Shown in pieces: positions 1-7,705 of a stretch of 64,000 bases of DNA. Within the stretch, counting starts at the first letter, position 1, and each line of letters starts with the position of its first letter. The notes beneath the pieces are model-generated. The model did no database searches. It saw only the letters and a list, made by a program, of their open reading frames with translations, and had not been told where the DNA came from. A program made the translations under genes and the position numbers. Source of the stretch: Flavitalea plasmicola (GTDB taxonomy: Bacteria > Bacteroidota > Bacteroidia > Chitinophagales > Chitinophagaceae); the NCBI RefSeq assembly GCF_030546645.1, contig NZ_JAUOTO010000001.1:124001-188000 (forward strand), given 5' to 3'.

Positions 1-246
1 GAAACTAATGGAAAGGCCGTGTATTTTCCTGCTTATGACTTGGAATGGGAGGAATACCAGCGGCATAAGGCTGCGGGGGGAACGCTGGAGGATGTTGCAA
101 ATAAAAAGCCTAGCCCTCTGACGGATAATAAGCTGGTCCACCATCTGGAAGGTAAGGATACCATCGGTATCTACCCTTTATTGCGGGCATTCACCCACTA
201 CCAGGTTGGCCCTGGAAAATACGGAAGTCACTGCCGAGGCTGTTAA
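1..246 (+). pseudogene. Relic of TOTE-type archaeo-eukaryotic primase domain (5' end outside window)
   Basis: The frame is open from base 1 to the stop near 246, so any start lies outside the window. Residues such as LTDNKLVHHLEG and IGIYPLL resemble the TOTE conflict-system primase family, in which a hydrophobic ltd-x-x-x-x-HL-x-G stretch precedes GxYPLL and then a catalytic AADFD segment. Here the similarity stops right after YPLL near base 183: the following residues (RAFTHYQ...) do not fit and the expected acidic active-site segment is absent. I therefore read it as a truncated, inactive fragment, probably cut by the rearrangement that brought in the recombinase relic next to it. Family assignment is by remembered motif only. 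Confidence 0.45.
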
Positions 247-517
247 AAATGCTTACTTCGGAATCTGTGAGAAGGCCACCACCGAAAAATGACCCTGTGC
301 AAGTTGGTGGATATGCACATGATTTGATGAAATTCGTATTGAAAAGAGGAACGCTGAAAAATTACTTTAGTACTGCTATCTACCTGAGAAAGTTCTTAGC
401 CAAAAAATCCCCCACCGGGGATACTAATTTGGAAGACTGAATTATGCCTTTATCGCCGGATTTGAGTTTTATATCCGCAATAATCCCCTGAAAGCCGGTG
501 ACCCCTGCACCAACAAG
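212..517 (+). pseudogene. Tyrosine recombinase relic, broken across several frames
   Basis: Four consecutive pieces in frames 2, 1, 3 and 2 line up in order with the core-binding (SAM-like) region of Bacteroidota tyrosine recombinases. They are NTEVTAEAVKNAYFG (from about 212, stop at 290), MTLCKLVDMHM (from 289, stop at 325), RGTLKNYFSTAIYLRKFL (from 327, stop at 438) and LNYAFIAGFEFYIRNN (from 437). The order matches the family pattern of vTaeaIkn, tLlelv-x-x-H, gTl-x-x-Y and F-x-x-FE-x-Y. The catalytic domain with its Arg/His/Tyr residues is missing after about 517. Several frameshifts make this a dead gene. It abuts the primase relic and marks the scar of a mobile island. Confidence 0.55.
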
Positions 518-694
518 CGAGATATGCGAGATCAATTAACGTTTGACGTTCCATCTTGTCCGGCTCAACAACGGCCTATCGGTCTTTTTCATTATTATTG
601 TTGTTCAGCAGAGCTGGCTCATTAATTTTTGTGGCTGTTGCCGACTGCCCCTGGCGGTCAATTCACAAACGGATAAACGCTTTCAATCGAAAAA

Positions 695-1483
695 ATGATA
701 GATATAATAACTTTAGAAAAAGCAAAAAAGCTAAGTAAGCCAAGACGTATCATGAAATACGTCTTAATTTATTGCTCTTCAGGGAAATTGAGCATAGCTG
801 TGGATGAAAAGGAACTATTGCTAAAAGGGGGTGAAGTAATCACCATTACATCTGGTCAAATTCATTGTATAGAAAAAGCAGTTAAAGCTAAAGGGTATAT
901 ACTTGAATTTACGCTGGACTTCTTTTGCAAAAACGACCATGACATTGAATTACTTTTTCACAATGGACTTTTCTGCCATTTTTCAATGAATGAGGTGATT
1001 GCAATAAATAGAAGCAACATTGAAAATCAACTAAACGGCATTGCAGAAGAATTAGCAAAACGGCCTTATCAATTTCTCATCTCTATTCATTCGAGAATTG
1101 AGCTTATTCTAGTTGAGATCAACAGGGCGAAAGTACAACGGGGAGATGAGATCTGGAAACCCGATGCGTTATTTTTGAAATTCCTGGATGCCGTAAGAAA
1201 TAATTTTGAGCGGAATTATTCCCTTTCGCAATTTGCAAGATTACTAGGCACTACTGAAATAAAGTTGAACGAACTGGCAAAGCTTCATGCCGGCAAGACC
1301 GCCCAAAATGTTATTTATGGACTTATAACCTCAGAAGCAAAAAGGCTGCTTACTTATGGAGATCTGTCAGTAAAGGAGGTGGCCTACCAGCTTGGCTTTA
1401 AAGACCCTTTCTATTTCTCTAATTTTTTTAAGAAACACTCAAAACTTTCTCCCAAGTTATATAAAGAAAAGGCTGCCATGTAA
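695..1483 (+). CDS. AraC-family transcriptional regulator
   Basis: A 262-residue protein with an N-terminal sensor half (about 15-150, with a beta-rich cupin-like stretch GGEVITITSGQIH) and a C-terminal double helix-turn-helix domain (about 165-260). The end shows the family hallmarks: LSVKEVAYQLGFKDPFYFSNFFKKH followed by SPKLYKE. It should bind DNA and activate or repress a nearby target in response to an unknown ligand. The next gene on the same strand encodes a DoxX-like membrane protein 99 bp downstream, a plausible target. ATG 752 (MKYVLIYC) is a possible later start; I kept 695 because the reading frame is intact. The surrounding DNA is AT-richer than the rest of the window. Confidence 0.85.
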   Translation: MIDIITLEKAKKLSKPRRIMKYVLIYCSSGKLSIAVDEKELLLKGGEVITITSGQIHCIEKAVKAKGYILEFTLDFFCKNDHDIELLFHNGLFCHFSMNEVIAINRSNIENQLNGIAEELAKRPYQFLISIHSRIELILVEINRAKVQRGDEIWKPDALFLKFLDAVRNNFERNYSLSQFARLLGTTEIKLNELAKLHAGKTAQNVIYGLITSEAKRLLTYGDLSVKEVAYQLGFKDPFYFSNFFKKHSKLSPKLYKEKAAM

Positions 1484-1492
1484 TATTACATG
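1477..1492. repeat. Perfect 16-bp palindrome at the regulator stop codon
   Basis: The bases CATGTAAT are followed directly by their reverse complement ATTACATG, with no spacer, and the TAA stop of the AraC-type gene lies inside. It could be an operator-like site or chance. There is no T-run next to it, so it is not a typical terminator. Confidence 0.3.
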
Positions 1493-1582
1493 CTTTTCAC
1501 AACATTCTCTATTCTCTGGCCTTTTCTTATTTATCATCTTTGTGCCTGATTAATTATTTACAATTCTAAAAAAATCGGGGAC

Positions 1583-1999
1583 ATGAAAACCATAGGTATT
1601 TCCACTTTCTTGCTACGAATAGCCCTGGCGTCGGGCTTTTTGTCAGCGGTGGCAAGCCGGCTAGGGTTATGGGGTAAAAAATCATCCGGCTGGCATAATT
1701 TCTTAGATTACACTGCAGAGGTGAATTCATTTATTCCCAAAGCTTTCATTCCGGCAATTGCTGTTATAAGCACTTTTCTGGAAATAAGTTTAGGCATTTT
1801 GCTACTCATTGGTTTCAAAATAAGGTATGCGGCTTATAGTGCTGCTCTTCTCACGCTGCTATTTGCATTTTCCATGACCTATTCATTTGGCATTAAAGAA
1901 CCATTGGACTATTCCGTATTTGCATTCAGCGCCGGAGCATTTGTATTAGCAAGCATGCCCCATTATCAGTGGAGTGTTGATCAACTGTTAAGCAAATAA
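1583..1999 (+). CDS. DoxX-family membrane protein
   Basis: A 138-residue hydrophobic protein with about four membrane-spanning segments. These lie near residues 5-25, 50-75, 78-98 and 108-125, including IPAIAVISTFLEISLGILLL and YAAYSAALLTLLFAFSM. Length, four-helix layout and the glutamate in the second helix (FLEISLGI) fit DoxX/DoxD-like proteins of the inner membrane, whose exact role varies and is often unknown (some act with redox partners). It follows an AraC-type regulator and precedes a small cupin on the same strand, so the three may form a stress- or substrate-responsive group. Function beyond family is not inferable here. Confidence 0.75.
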   Translation: MKTIGISTFLLRIALASGFLSAVASRLGLWGKKSSGWHNFLDYTAEVNSFIPKAFIPAIAVISTFLEISLGILLLIGFKIRYAAYSAALLTLLFAFSMTYSFGIKEPLDYSVFAFSAGAFVLASMPHYQWSVDQLLSK

Positions 2000-2060
2000 A
2001 GTCGCTATTACTTAAATATCGTATATTATTCGACTTCGGTGAAGTACAAAAACTAAACAT

Positions 2061-2417
2061 ATGAATACTGACATCAACAATTACATCGTCCGAAAGAGCC
2101 AGAAAGATTGGCAGCCGCTTATTGAAAATGGAGTTCACTATCCGGGTATCTCCGTAATCTCCCTAAGGTATGATGAGGCTAAGCAACGGTCAACTACAAT
2201 ACTATTGAAATTCGAGCCTGGAGCAGCATATCCATATCACAACCATCCCGGAGGAGAAGAAATATTTGTATTAAGCGGAGAAGTTGTGCTGGAGCATGCA
2301 ACGCTATCCGAAGGGGACTATTTATATACGCCGGTGAACTTTAAACATTCGGTTACTACCAAAACTGGTTGCACTATGTTATTTGTTATTCCAGAGGAAG
2401 TTGAACTTTTGAAATGA
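2061..2417 (+). CDS. ChrR-like cupin protein
   Basis: A 118-residue single-domain cupin. The first metal-binding motif is visible as PYHNHPGGEEIFVLSGE (H-x-H-x-x-x-E-x-x-x-x-x-G pattern), and the second as TPVNFKHSVTTKTG with one histidine. The layout resembles the cupin of ChrR-type anti-sigma factors and acetylacetone-dioxygenase-like proteins, which bind a divalent metal such as zinc or iron. It lacks the N-terminal zinc anti-sigma domain of ChrR, so it is more likely a stand-alone enzyme or sensor. It lies 61 bp after the DoxX gene. Substrate unknown. Confidence 0.75.
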   Translation: MNTDINNYIVRKSQKDWQPLIENGVHYPGISVISLRYDEAKQRSTTILLKFEPGAAYPYHNHPGGEEIFVLSGEVVLEHATLSEGDYLYTPVNFKHSVTTKTGCTMLFVIPEEVELLK

Positions 2418-2449
2418 AGCAAGAAAGACCTATACAACATTCGAATATT

Positions 2450-3214
2450 TCATCCGCAATCGTACACATACGTTCTTTTGGTAACTATTCCGCCGGTGGC
2501 GATAATTGTTTCTTCTCCGGAAACGATCCGGCCCGCGTTATCAAACGTATAGCTGAAACTTTCTAAGTAACCGACATCCTGCACCGATTTAAGCATATGT
2601 TTGCTGGAGGGGAAGATGACCCCATAGGTGGTAAGTGATTCGATGCGCGAGAATTCTGCGTCGGATGCGATTTTGTCCGTGTAATAAGAATACCGTGTTA
2701 TATTCCCGTGGCCATGGTCGATCGAAGTCATATCTCCATTCGTATAACTATACTTGGCTGTGTCGATCAGATTTCCATGCTGGTCGTAGTAGAGCATATA
2801 GCTTATTCGTCCGCTGTCGCCATAAAAATATTCGCTATGGCTTCTGTAGGCGTGATTTATCTCTTCGAACTGCATCGTTACAGGCTGACCATTATCGTTG
2901 AGGGTAATCGTATCTACGCCTGGACCGTTGGTGACGTTCGGAGTAGCAACGATCTTATTTCCGTTGTAGTGGAAGACCCAACCGATACTAAGCGAATCCC
3001 TTTTTCCCGACAGTACGAACGATATCCTGCCATCCTGGTCGTATGATAGCTCTGTGAAAGAGGTCGAGTAGGCTCCCCTGTTCGTAACGGTGTCATAGTA
3101 ACCGATGATCTTACAAGATGTGGAGGGATTTCGATGCTCTTTTTTACAGGACAGGATGGTAGCAACGGTCAGCACTATCAGTGCGAATGCGGGTAAGCTT
3201 CGTTCGGTTCTCAT
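2450..3214 (-). CDS. Hypothetical lipoprotein
   Basis: A 254-residue protein starting with a lipoprotein signal peptide: a hydrophobic stretch ALIVLTVATILS followed by Cys 23, then a KKEHRN tail that would sit at the lipid anchor. The body contains repeated tyrosine- and glycine-rich beta strands such as YDQDGRISFVL, YFYGDSGRISYML and YTFDNAGRIVSG. This is the pattern of YD-repeat-like/DUF4595-type Bacteroidota surface lipoproteins. It converges with the cupin gene, with 32 bp between the stops. No catalytic motif is visible and I assign no function. Confidence 0.7.
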   Translation of the reverse strand: MRTERSLPAFALIVLTVATILSCKKEHRNPSTSCKIIGYYDTVTNRGAYSTSFTELSYDQDGRISFVLSGKRDSLSIGWVFHYNGNKIVATPNVTNGPGVDTITLNDNGQPVTMQFEEINHAYRSHSEYFYGDSGRISYMLYYDQHGNLIDTAKYSYTNGDMTSIDHGHGNITRYSYYTDKIASDAEFSRIESLTTYGVIFPSSKHMLKSVQDVGYLESFSYTFDNAGRIVSGEETIIATGGIVTKRTYVYDCG

Positions 3215-3421
3215 AGCATCGAAGGTAGCCCCGGCCGAAACTACTTTCGTTCGGAATTAGCCGCTGGCGGAAATGGAGATGCCGGTGCCGGGAATAAGTT
3301 AGCGATAGGTATCCAATAATCATTATAACAGAGGGTTTAAATGTCATATGAGAAAATTGTTGAAAATGGGTAGTGGGTTTTCATTCGTTTATTCGGATTG
3401 TAATAAGACTTATATCCTCAC

Positions 3422-3637
3422 TTCGTCACAGCTTACCTTATGGCAAGTATTTACTGGTTGACTCAAAACAAAAAAGAAGTAACACAAATCCTGCTTTCAA
3501 AAACAGCAAACATTGACAGGATGACCACTTCTACAGTATTAAGAACCCTGCAGGCCAAAGAATATGTTACAAGGGCAGAACACCCTGGCAAATTATTGTC
3601 ACTTAAGGATTTTAAACAGCATCAAAAAACTTCTTGA
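3422..3637 (+). pseudogene. Truncated MarR-family regulator
   Basis: The frame encodes ASIYWLTQNKKEVTQILLSK followed by IDRMTTSTVLRTLQAKEYVTR, which matches the winged-helix core of MarR regulators. The usual N-terminal helix is missing: upstream in frame there is a stop at 3404. The C-terminal part is also lost, since after RAEHPGK the typical D-x-R wing and dimerisation helix are replaced by a short tail that stops at 3635. Only about 60 of the usual 140-150 residues remain, so it is probably not functional. An ATG at 3440 could still start a short peptide. Confidence 0.55.
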
Positions 3638-3885
3638 AAAATAGTCGCATGACAACGCTTGAAAAACAGATCATAGACACAAGATTTGGCAACCATTACA
3701 GCCGAGGACAAAAAAACAATTCCAATGCTCAAAGATTGCCACACCCTTTCAGCACAGCGGGTAGCCGAAGTTTTGGAAGATGGACTGAAGAAAAAAATGC
3801 AACCATAAAAGAATTCCGACGAGGTGTAGTTCCACTGCTTGGTTACTTTATTTCACATGAGGCACACCACCGCAGCTTCAGATAA
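3634..3885 (+). pseudogene. DinB-family protein relic
   Basis: The end of this frame reads VVPLLGYFISHEAHHRSFR, which resembles the DinB/DUF664 signature (Y-x-x-x-HEaHHRG) carrying metal-binding histidines. The segment before it is in the wrong frame: another frame reads MLKDCHTLSAQRVAEVLEDGL, as expected for the preceding helix, and stops at a TAA. The gene has therefore suffered at least one frameshift and ends at the HHR motif. DinB-like proteins are four-helix metal-dependent transferase-like enzymes. The relic partly overlaps the end of the response-regulator gene on the other strand. Confidence 0.45.
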
Positions 3886-4492
3886 GCCGCATCTGCGCCG
3901 CCATCCTGATCAGCGAAGCAGTATTCTTCGCGCCAAACTTGGCCAGCAGGCTTTTACGGTGCGTGTCCACCGTATTGGGGCTGATAAATAGCTTTTCAGC
4001 GATTTCATTATTTGTCATTCCCTCCGCAACCAGTTGCAGTACTTCCTTTTCCCGCCGGGTGAGCATTGGGATGGAGGTCTCTGTGTTTTTTTGAAGGGAT
4101 TGTGCCGCCTCCCCGCTTAAATAGAGCTTCCCCTTCATAACTGTTTCGATGCCCTCCACCAACTCTTCCTGGGTGGCATTTTTCAGCATATAACCCGAAG
4201 CCCCGTTCTCCATCATTTTCTGTATGAAGCTTTGCTGGTTGAAAGTGCTGAGGCCGATGATGAACACGCCCGGATATTTGTCCCTGACCTCCTTGCACAG
4301 ATCGATCCCGCTCTTATCCGGCAGGTTGATATCCATTAATATTACGTCCGGCTGCTGTTTGTGCAGAAAGGCCAGGCAGGAGGCTGCATTAGTGGCATGC
4401 CCCATCCATTCGATGCCATTCACGTGGGAGAGCAGGGATTTGATCCCCTCGATGACCATATAGTGGTCATCTACTATAAAAACGCTGGTCAT
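3878..4492 (-). CDS. NarL/FixJ-type response regulator
   Basis: A 204-residue two-domain response regulator. The receiver domain (1-120) has the acidic pair VDD at the start, the phospho-acceptor Asp54 in ILMDINLPDKSG, a conserved Ser/Thr in GLSTFNQ and the lysine in GYMLKNA. The LuxR-type DNA-binding domain (about 140-200) shows LTRREKEVLQLVAEGMTNNEIA and the recognition helix SPNTVDTHRKSL. Its start overlaps the stop of the histidine kinase gene by 4 bp (ATGA), so the two are translationally coupled and almost certainly cognate partners. Target genes are unknown. Confidence 0.92.
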   Translation of the reverse strand: MTSVFIVDDHYMVIEGIKSLLSHVNGIEWMGHATNAASCLAFLHKQQPDVILMDINLPDKSGIDLCKEVRDKYPGVFIIGLSTFNQQSFIQKMMENGASGYMLKNATQEELVEGIETVMKGKLYLSGEAAQSLQKNTETSIPMLTRREKEVLQLVAEGMTNNEIAEKLFISPNTVDTHRKSLLAKFGAKNTASLIRMAAQMRLI

Positions 4493-6444
4493 ATAGGTAG
4501 TTCGATGAGTACTGATACGCCTTTCCCCAGTTCCGATTGCACGTTTATCTCCCCATTCAGGAATTCTACCCGGTTGCGGATATTACTCCAACCGATCCCG
4601 CCGGAGTGATCCAGGTTCCGGGTGTCGAATCCTTTGCCGTCGTCCTCCACCGTCACTGTCAACCGCATGTTGGTCTTTATCACCTGTACAATGGCCATTT
4701 GCGCACCCGCATGTTTCATAATATTATTCAGCAACTCCTGAACGATACGATAGATGGTGATCGCCTTGGTCTGATCTGCCACCCCATCTTCAAGCCCCTG
4801 GGACAGGTAATTCACCTGGAGGGCGCCGGACTTCGTGACATCATGACAAAAGTCCCGGATGGCAGTATCCAGCCCGAATTTGACCAGGGCCTCCGGCATC
4901 ATATTGTGCGCGACGCGCCGCATCTCCTGGATCGAACTGTCGAGCATGTCCATGCTGCGTTCGAAAGCCTGTACATTCTCAGGCGTCATAAACATGTTTC
5001 CTTGTATAGTCATGAATGAAAATTTTATTCCCGACAACATGCCGCCCAGACCATCATGCAGTTCCCGGGCCAGCCGGGTCCTTTCCTGCTCCTCGCCCTT
5101 CAGCACCGCCTCTGTGGCCGTCAGGCGCTTCTCCGTCTCCAATTCCGATATCCGTTGCCGCTGCAGCCGCTGCTTCTGCCGGTAGTTGCGGTACAACAGG
5201 AGTCCAAGGAGCAGCAAAACGGCAGCCCCGGCGGTGAGGATATAATTGAGCGTGCTCTTCTGCCTGATACTAAGCTCCTGCACCTTCTTTTCCACTTCCA
5301 ACTGCCGGATCCTGTTCTCTTTTCGCTCCGTCTCATACTTTTTTTCCAGGTTGGCGGATTTTTCCGATAGCGCATCGCCGACCATCTTTTGCAGGATGCT
5401 ATCGCTTTGCATGTCGTATTTAAACCCTGCCGCCATATTCCGCTCAGCATAGGAAATGCACGATACCAGTCTTAGCAGGTTAGATTGTTCTCTGATATTC
5501 CCGGTCTTCGCATTCAGTTCCGCCGCCTTTTGGGCATATTCTTTCGCTTTTGCATAGTTCTTTTCCTGGAGATAGCATACCGCGAGGCCTCTGTATACAT
5601 GAGCTTCTCCATCCTGCGAACCTACTTTTTTTTGAAGTTCCAGGCAGTGTGGGGCAATTTTTTTCACCTGCTCGAAATTCCCTTCCTGTAAGTAAATGCC
5701 CCCGATATCCATCAGGGCATAGGCCTGGATACGGTTGTCCTGCAGATCAATGCCCAATTGCAGCGCTTCCTCCAGGTCGGCCCGGGCCTTTTCGTGCAGA
5801 TTTTTTGCCTGGTGATTCACAGACATATTGATCAACGACTCGGCAAGGACGGGTTTGAATTTCAATTCCCGGGCCTCTTGTATCGCCTTTTCACCGAATA
5901 CGATCGCCTTATCGTACTCCGTCTGCCGCTGGTACAATATCTGCAGGGCATTATTCATCTGCATCTCGATCCGTTTGTTACCCTTGGCTTCCATGATAGC
6001 CCTCCCTTGCAGGCAATACAGGATAGCATTCTCAAAATCCGACAGATCGCGATAGGCGATCCCCATATTGAACAACGCTATACCAATCTCCAGGGAATCC
6101 TTTGACTGCCGGGCCAGGGGGAGCGCCAGCCGGGAATAATACAGCATGGAGTCAAACATGCTCTCTACTATAAAGCTCCCGCCGTAACTGATCAGGCCTT
6201 GCACCTGCCCATGCGTAAAACCCAGCTTTTTACTCAGTTCTACTGCCCGATGGTAATAGCCTCTGGCAGACTTCGGATCATTATTCTTAATATTCTCTCC
6301 GATGGCCAGGTAGAGCTTTACCGCAGCCGTGTCTTCTTTGGCATGTTGTATCAATTTCAACATGCTGTCCCGGGCCGCCACCTGGCAGATGGCGCGGGGC
6401 ATAAATACAACGAGCAGGGCGAAAAGGGTCAAGGTCTTGCGCAT
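4489..6444 (-). CDS. TPR-containing sensor histidine kinase (HisKA_3 type)
   Basis: I chose ATG 6444 (MRKTLTLFALLVVF) because it opens with a signal peptide; an in-frame ATG at 6510 would add 22 residues before it. The 651-residue protein has a periplasmic array of tetratricopeptide repeats (about 35-370) and a coiled coil. A single membrane helix follows near 395-415 (LTAGAAVLLLLGLLLY), and then the kinase core. His463 in ARELHDGLGG is the phosphorylation site of the HisKA_3 family. The ATPase domain shows ELLNNIMKHA (N box), DDGKGFD (G1) and GIGWSNIRNRV (G2). It should sense a periplasmic signal via the TPRs and phosphorylate the overlapping LuxR-type regulator. Confidence 0.9.
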   Translation of the reverse strand: MRKTLTLFALLVVFMPRAICQVAARDSMLKLIQHAKEDTAAVKLYLAIGENIKNNDPKSARGYYHRAVELSKKLGFTHGQVQGLISYGGSFIVESMFDSMLYYSRLALPLARQSKDSLEIGIALFNMGIAYRDLSDFENAILYCLQGRAIMEAKGNKRIEMQMNNALQILYQRQTEYDKAIVFGEKAIQEARELKFKPVLAESLINMSVNHQAKNLHEKARADLEEALQLGIDLQDNRIQAYALMDIGGIYLQEGNFEQVKKIAPHCLELQKKVGSQDGEAHVYRGLAVCYLQEKNYAKAKEYAQKAAELNAKTGNIREQSNLLRLVSCISYAERNMAAGFKYDMQSDSILQKMVGDALSEKSANLEKKYETERKENRIRQLEVEKKVQELSIRQKSTLNYILTAGAAVLLLLGLLLYRNYRQKQRLQRQRISELETEKRLTATEAVLKGEEQERTRLARELHDGLGGMLSGIKFSFMTIQGNMFMTPENVQAFERSMDMLDSSIQEMRRVAHNMMPEALVKFGLDTAIRDFCHDVTKSGALQVNYLSQGLEDGVADQTKAITIYRIVQELLNNIMKHAGAQMAIVQVIKTNMRLTVTVEDDGKGFDTRNLDHSGGIGWSNIRNRVEFLNGEINVQSELGKGVSVLIELPI

Positions 6445-6607
6445 ATGGATATTAAAGTATGGAAATGGTTCGGTATGCCAAATAAAAAGATTTAACTCCT
6501 TTTGTGCCATCCCCTTTTTCGGTGATTTTATTTTTTCAATATCCCTGTTTTTGGTGATTGCCTGCCATCGCGGGGTAAGATACTTTTATGGCCTAAAAAC
6601 AACAACC

Positions 6608-7654
6608 ATGAAGCAGATCTCCTTTCTTCTACTGATTTTAATGGCGGGTTTTCAATCCAAGGCCAAGGTCTGGCGGATCAACAACAATGCGGGCGTAGTG
6701 GCCGATTACACCAGTTTCTATGATGCCTGTACGTCCACTGCTGTGGCTGCAGGAGATACGCTGTATGTGGAGCCCAGCACGACAGATTACGCTACCAACA
6801 GCTTTACCTTAAGTAAGAGGCTTGTTGTCATAGGCCCAGGTTATTTCCTGGATCCGGCCAATACTACTACTCCCGGCAATGCCGGTCTGCAGGTGGCGAA
6901 GATCGACAGCCGCATTGCCTGGTTCAGGGTGGGCGCCGCCGCTGCCGGCAGCGGGTTCCTGGGCGTCACCCTCCAGGGCATCTATCTGACTTCCACCAAC
7001 AACATCAGTTTCGAGCGGGACCTGTTCACGGGTGGACTTTATTATGAAACGGGCACAGAGGACAATATCAGCATCCGGAAATGCTTCTTCAATGGACAGA
7101 ATATTTCGGCCGCCAACACCGTCACTGCCACGAACTTCGTCTGTGAGAACTCTATATTCTATAACAATGGCTACATCAGCCTTCCCAACCTCGCGGGTTC
7201 CGGCAATATCGTGCGGAATAACAGCAACATCAATGGCGCCAACGGATGGGTCCTGCACAACGCCTACTTCGTGAACAATATTATCGGCTGCTATTCGCAA
7301 AGCGATCTCACCAGTTGCACCATCAAGAATAATTTATTCCAGGTCGCTCAGACCCTGCCAGGAACGGCCACCGCCAACCTGGTCAGCCAGGATATGACCA
7401 CCATCTACGTGGGCGGCGCCACGGGCAGCCTGGATTCCCGGGTGGTCCTGAAATCTGGTTCCCCGGCTATCGCCGCCGGCCTTACCGTCGGCACGGTGTC
7501 AAGCCCCGATTGCGGCGCCTATGGAGCGACCGATCCTTACAGGCTATCAGGCATCCCCAATATCCCTTCTATTTATAGCCTGACAGTACCCACTTCCATT
7601 CCTTCCGGAACCGCCACTGTGAACATCACCTTCAGCAGCAAAAACAACAACTAG
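6608..7654 (+). CDS. Secreted right-handed beta-helix-like protein
   Basis: ATG 6608 gives a clear signal peptide (MKQISFLLLILMAGFQSKA, cleavage near residue 20) and a mature part of about 330 residues; the upstream in-frame extension to 6329 runs antisense through the kinase and is not real. The body has regular short strands rich in Asn, Gly, Ile and Val (for example SIRKCFFNGQNIS, NFVCENSIFYNNG, TSCTIKNNLFQV). This is the pattern of parallel beta-helix proteins that bind or cleave polysaccharide. No T9SS sorting domain is present and the C-terminus ends in low-complexity NITFSSKNNN. It lies 51 bp upstream of the giant T9SS protein and is probably co-transcribed with it. Confidence 0.75.
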   Translation: MKQISFLLLILMAGFQSKAKVWRINNNAGVVADYTSFYDACTSTAVAAGDTLYVEPSTTDYATNSFTLSKRLVVIGPGYFLDPANTTTPGNAGLQVAKIDSRIAWFRVGAAAAGSGFLGVTLQGIYLTSTNNISFERDLFTGGLYYETGTEDNISIRKCFFNGQNISAANTVTATNFVCENSIFYNNGYISLPNLAGSGNIVRNNSNINGANGWVLHNAYFVNNIIGCYSQSDLTSCTIKNNLFQVAQTLPGTATANLVSQDMTTIYVGGATGSLDSRVVLKSGSPAIAAGLTVGTVSSPDCGAYGATDPYRLSGIPNIPSIYSLTVPTSIPSGTATVNITFSSKNNN

Positions 7655-7705
7655 TCTCCGAAGGCCAGTCAATCCTTTGCCGGCGCACCGCCCTAACCTA
7701 CTACG

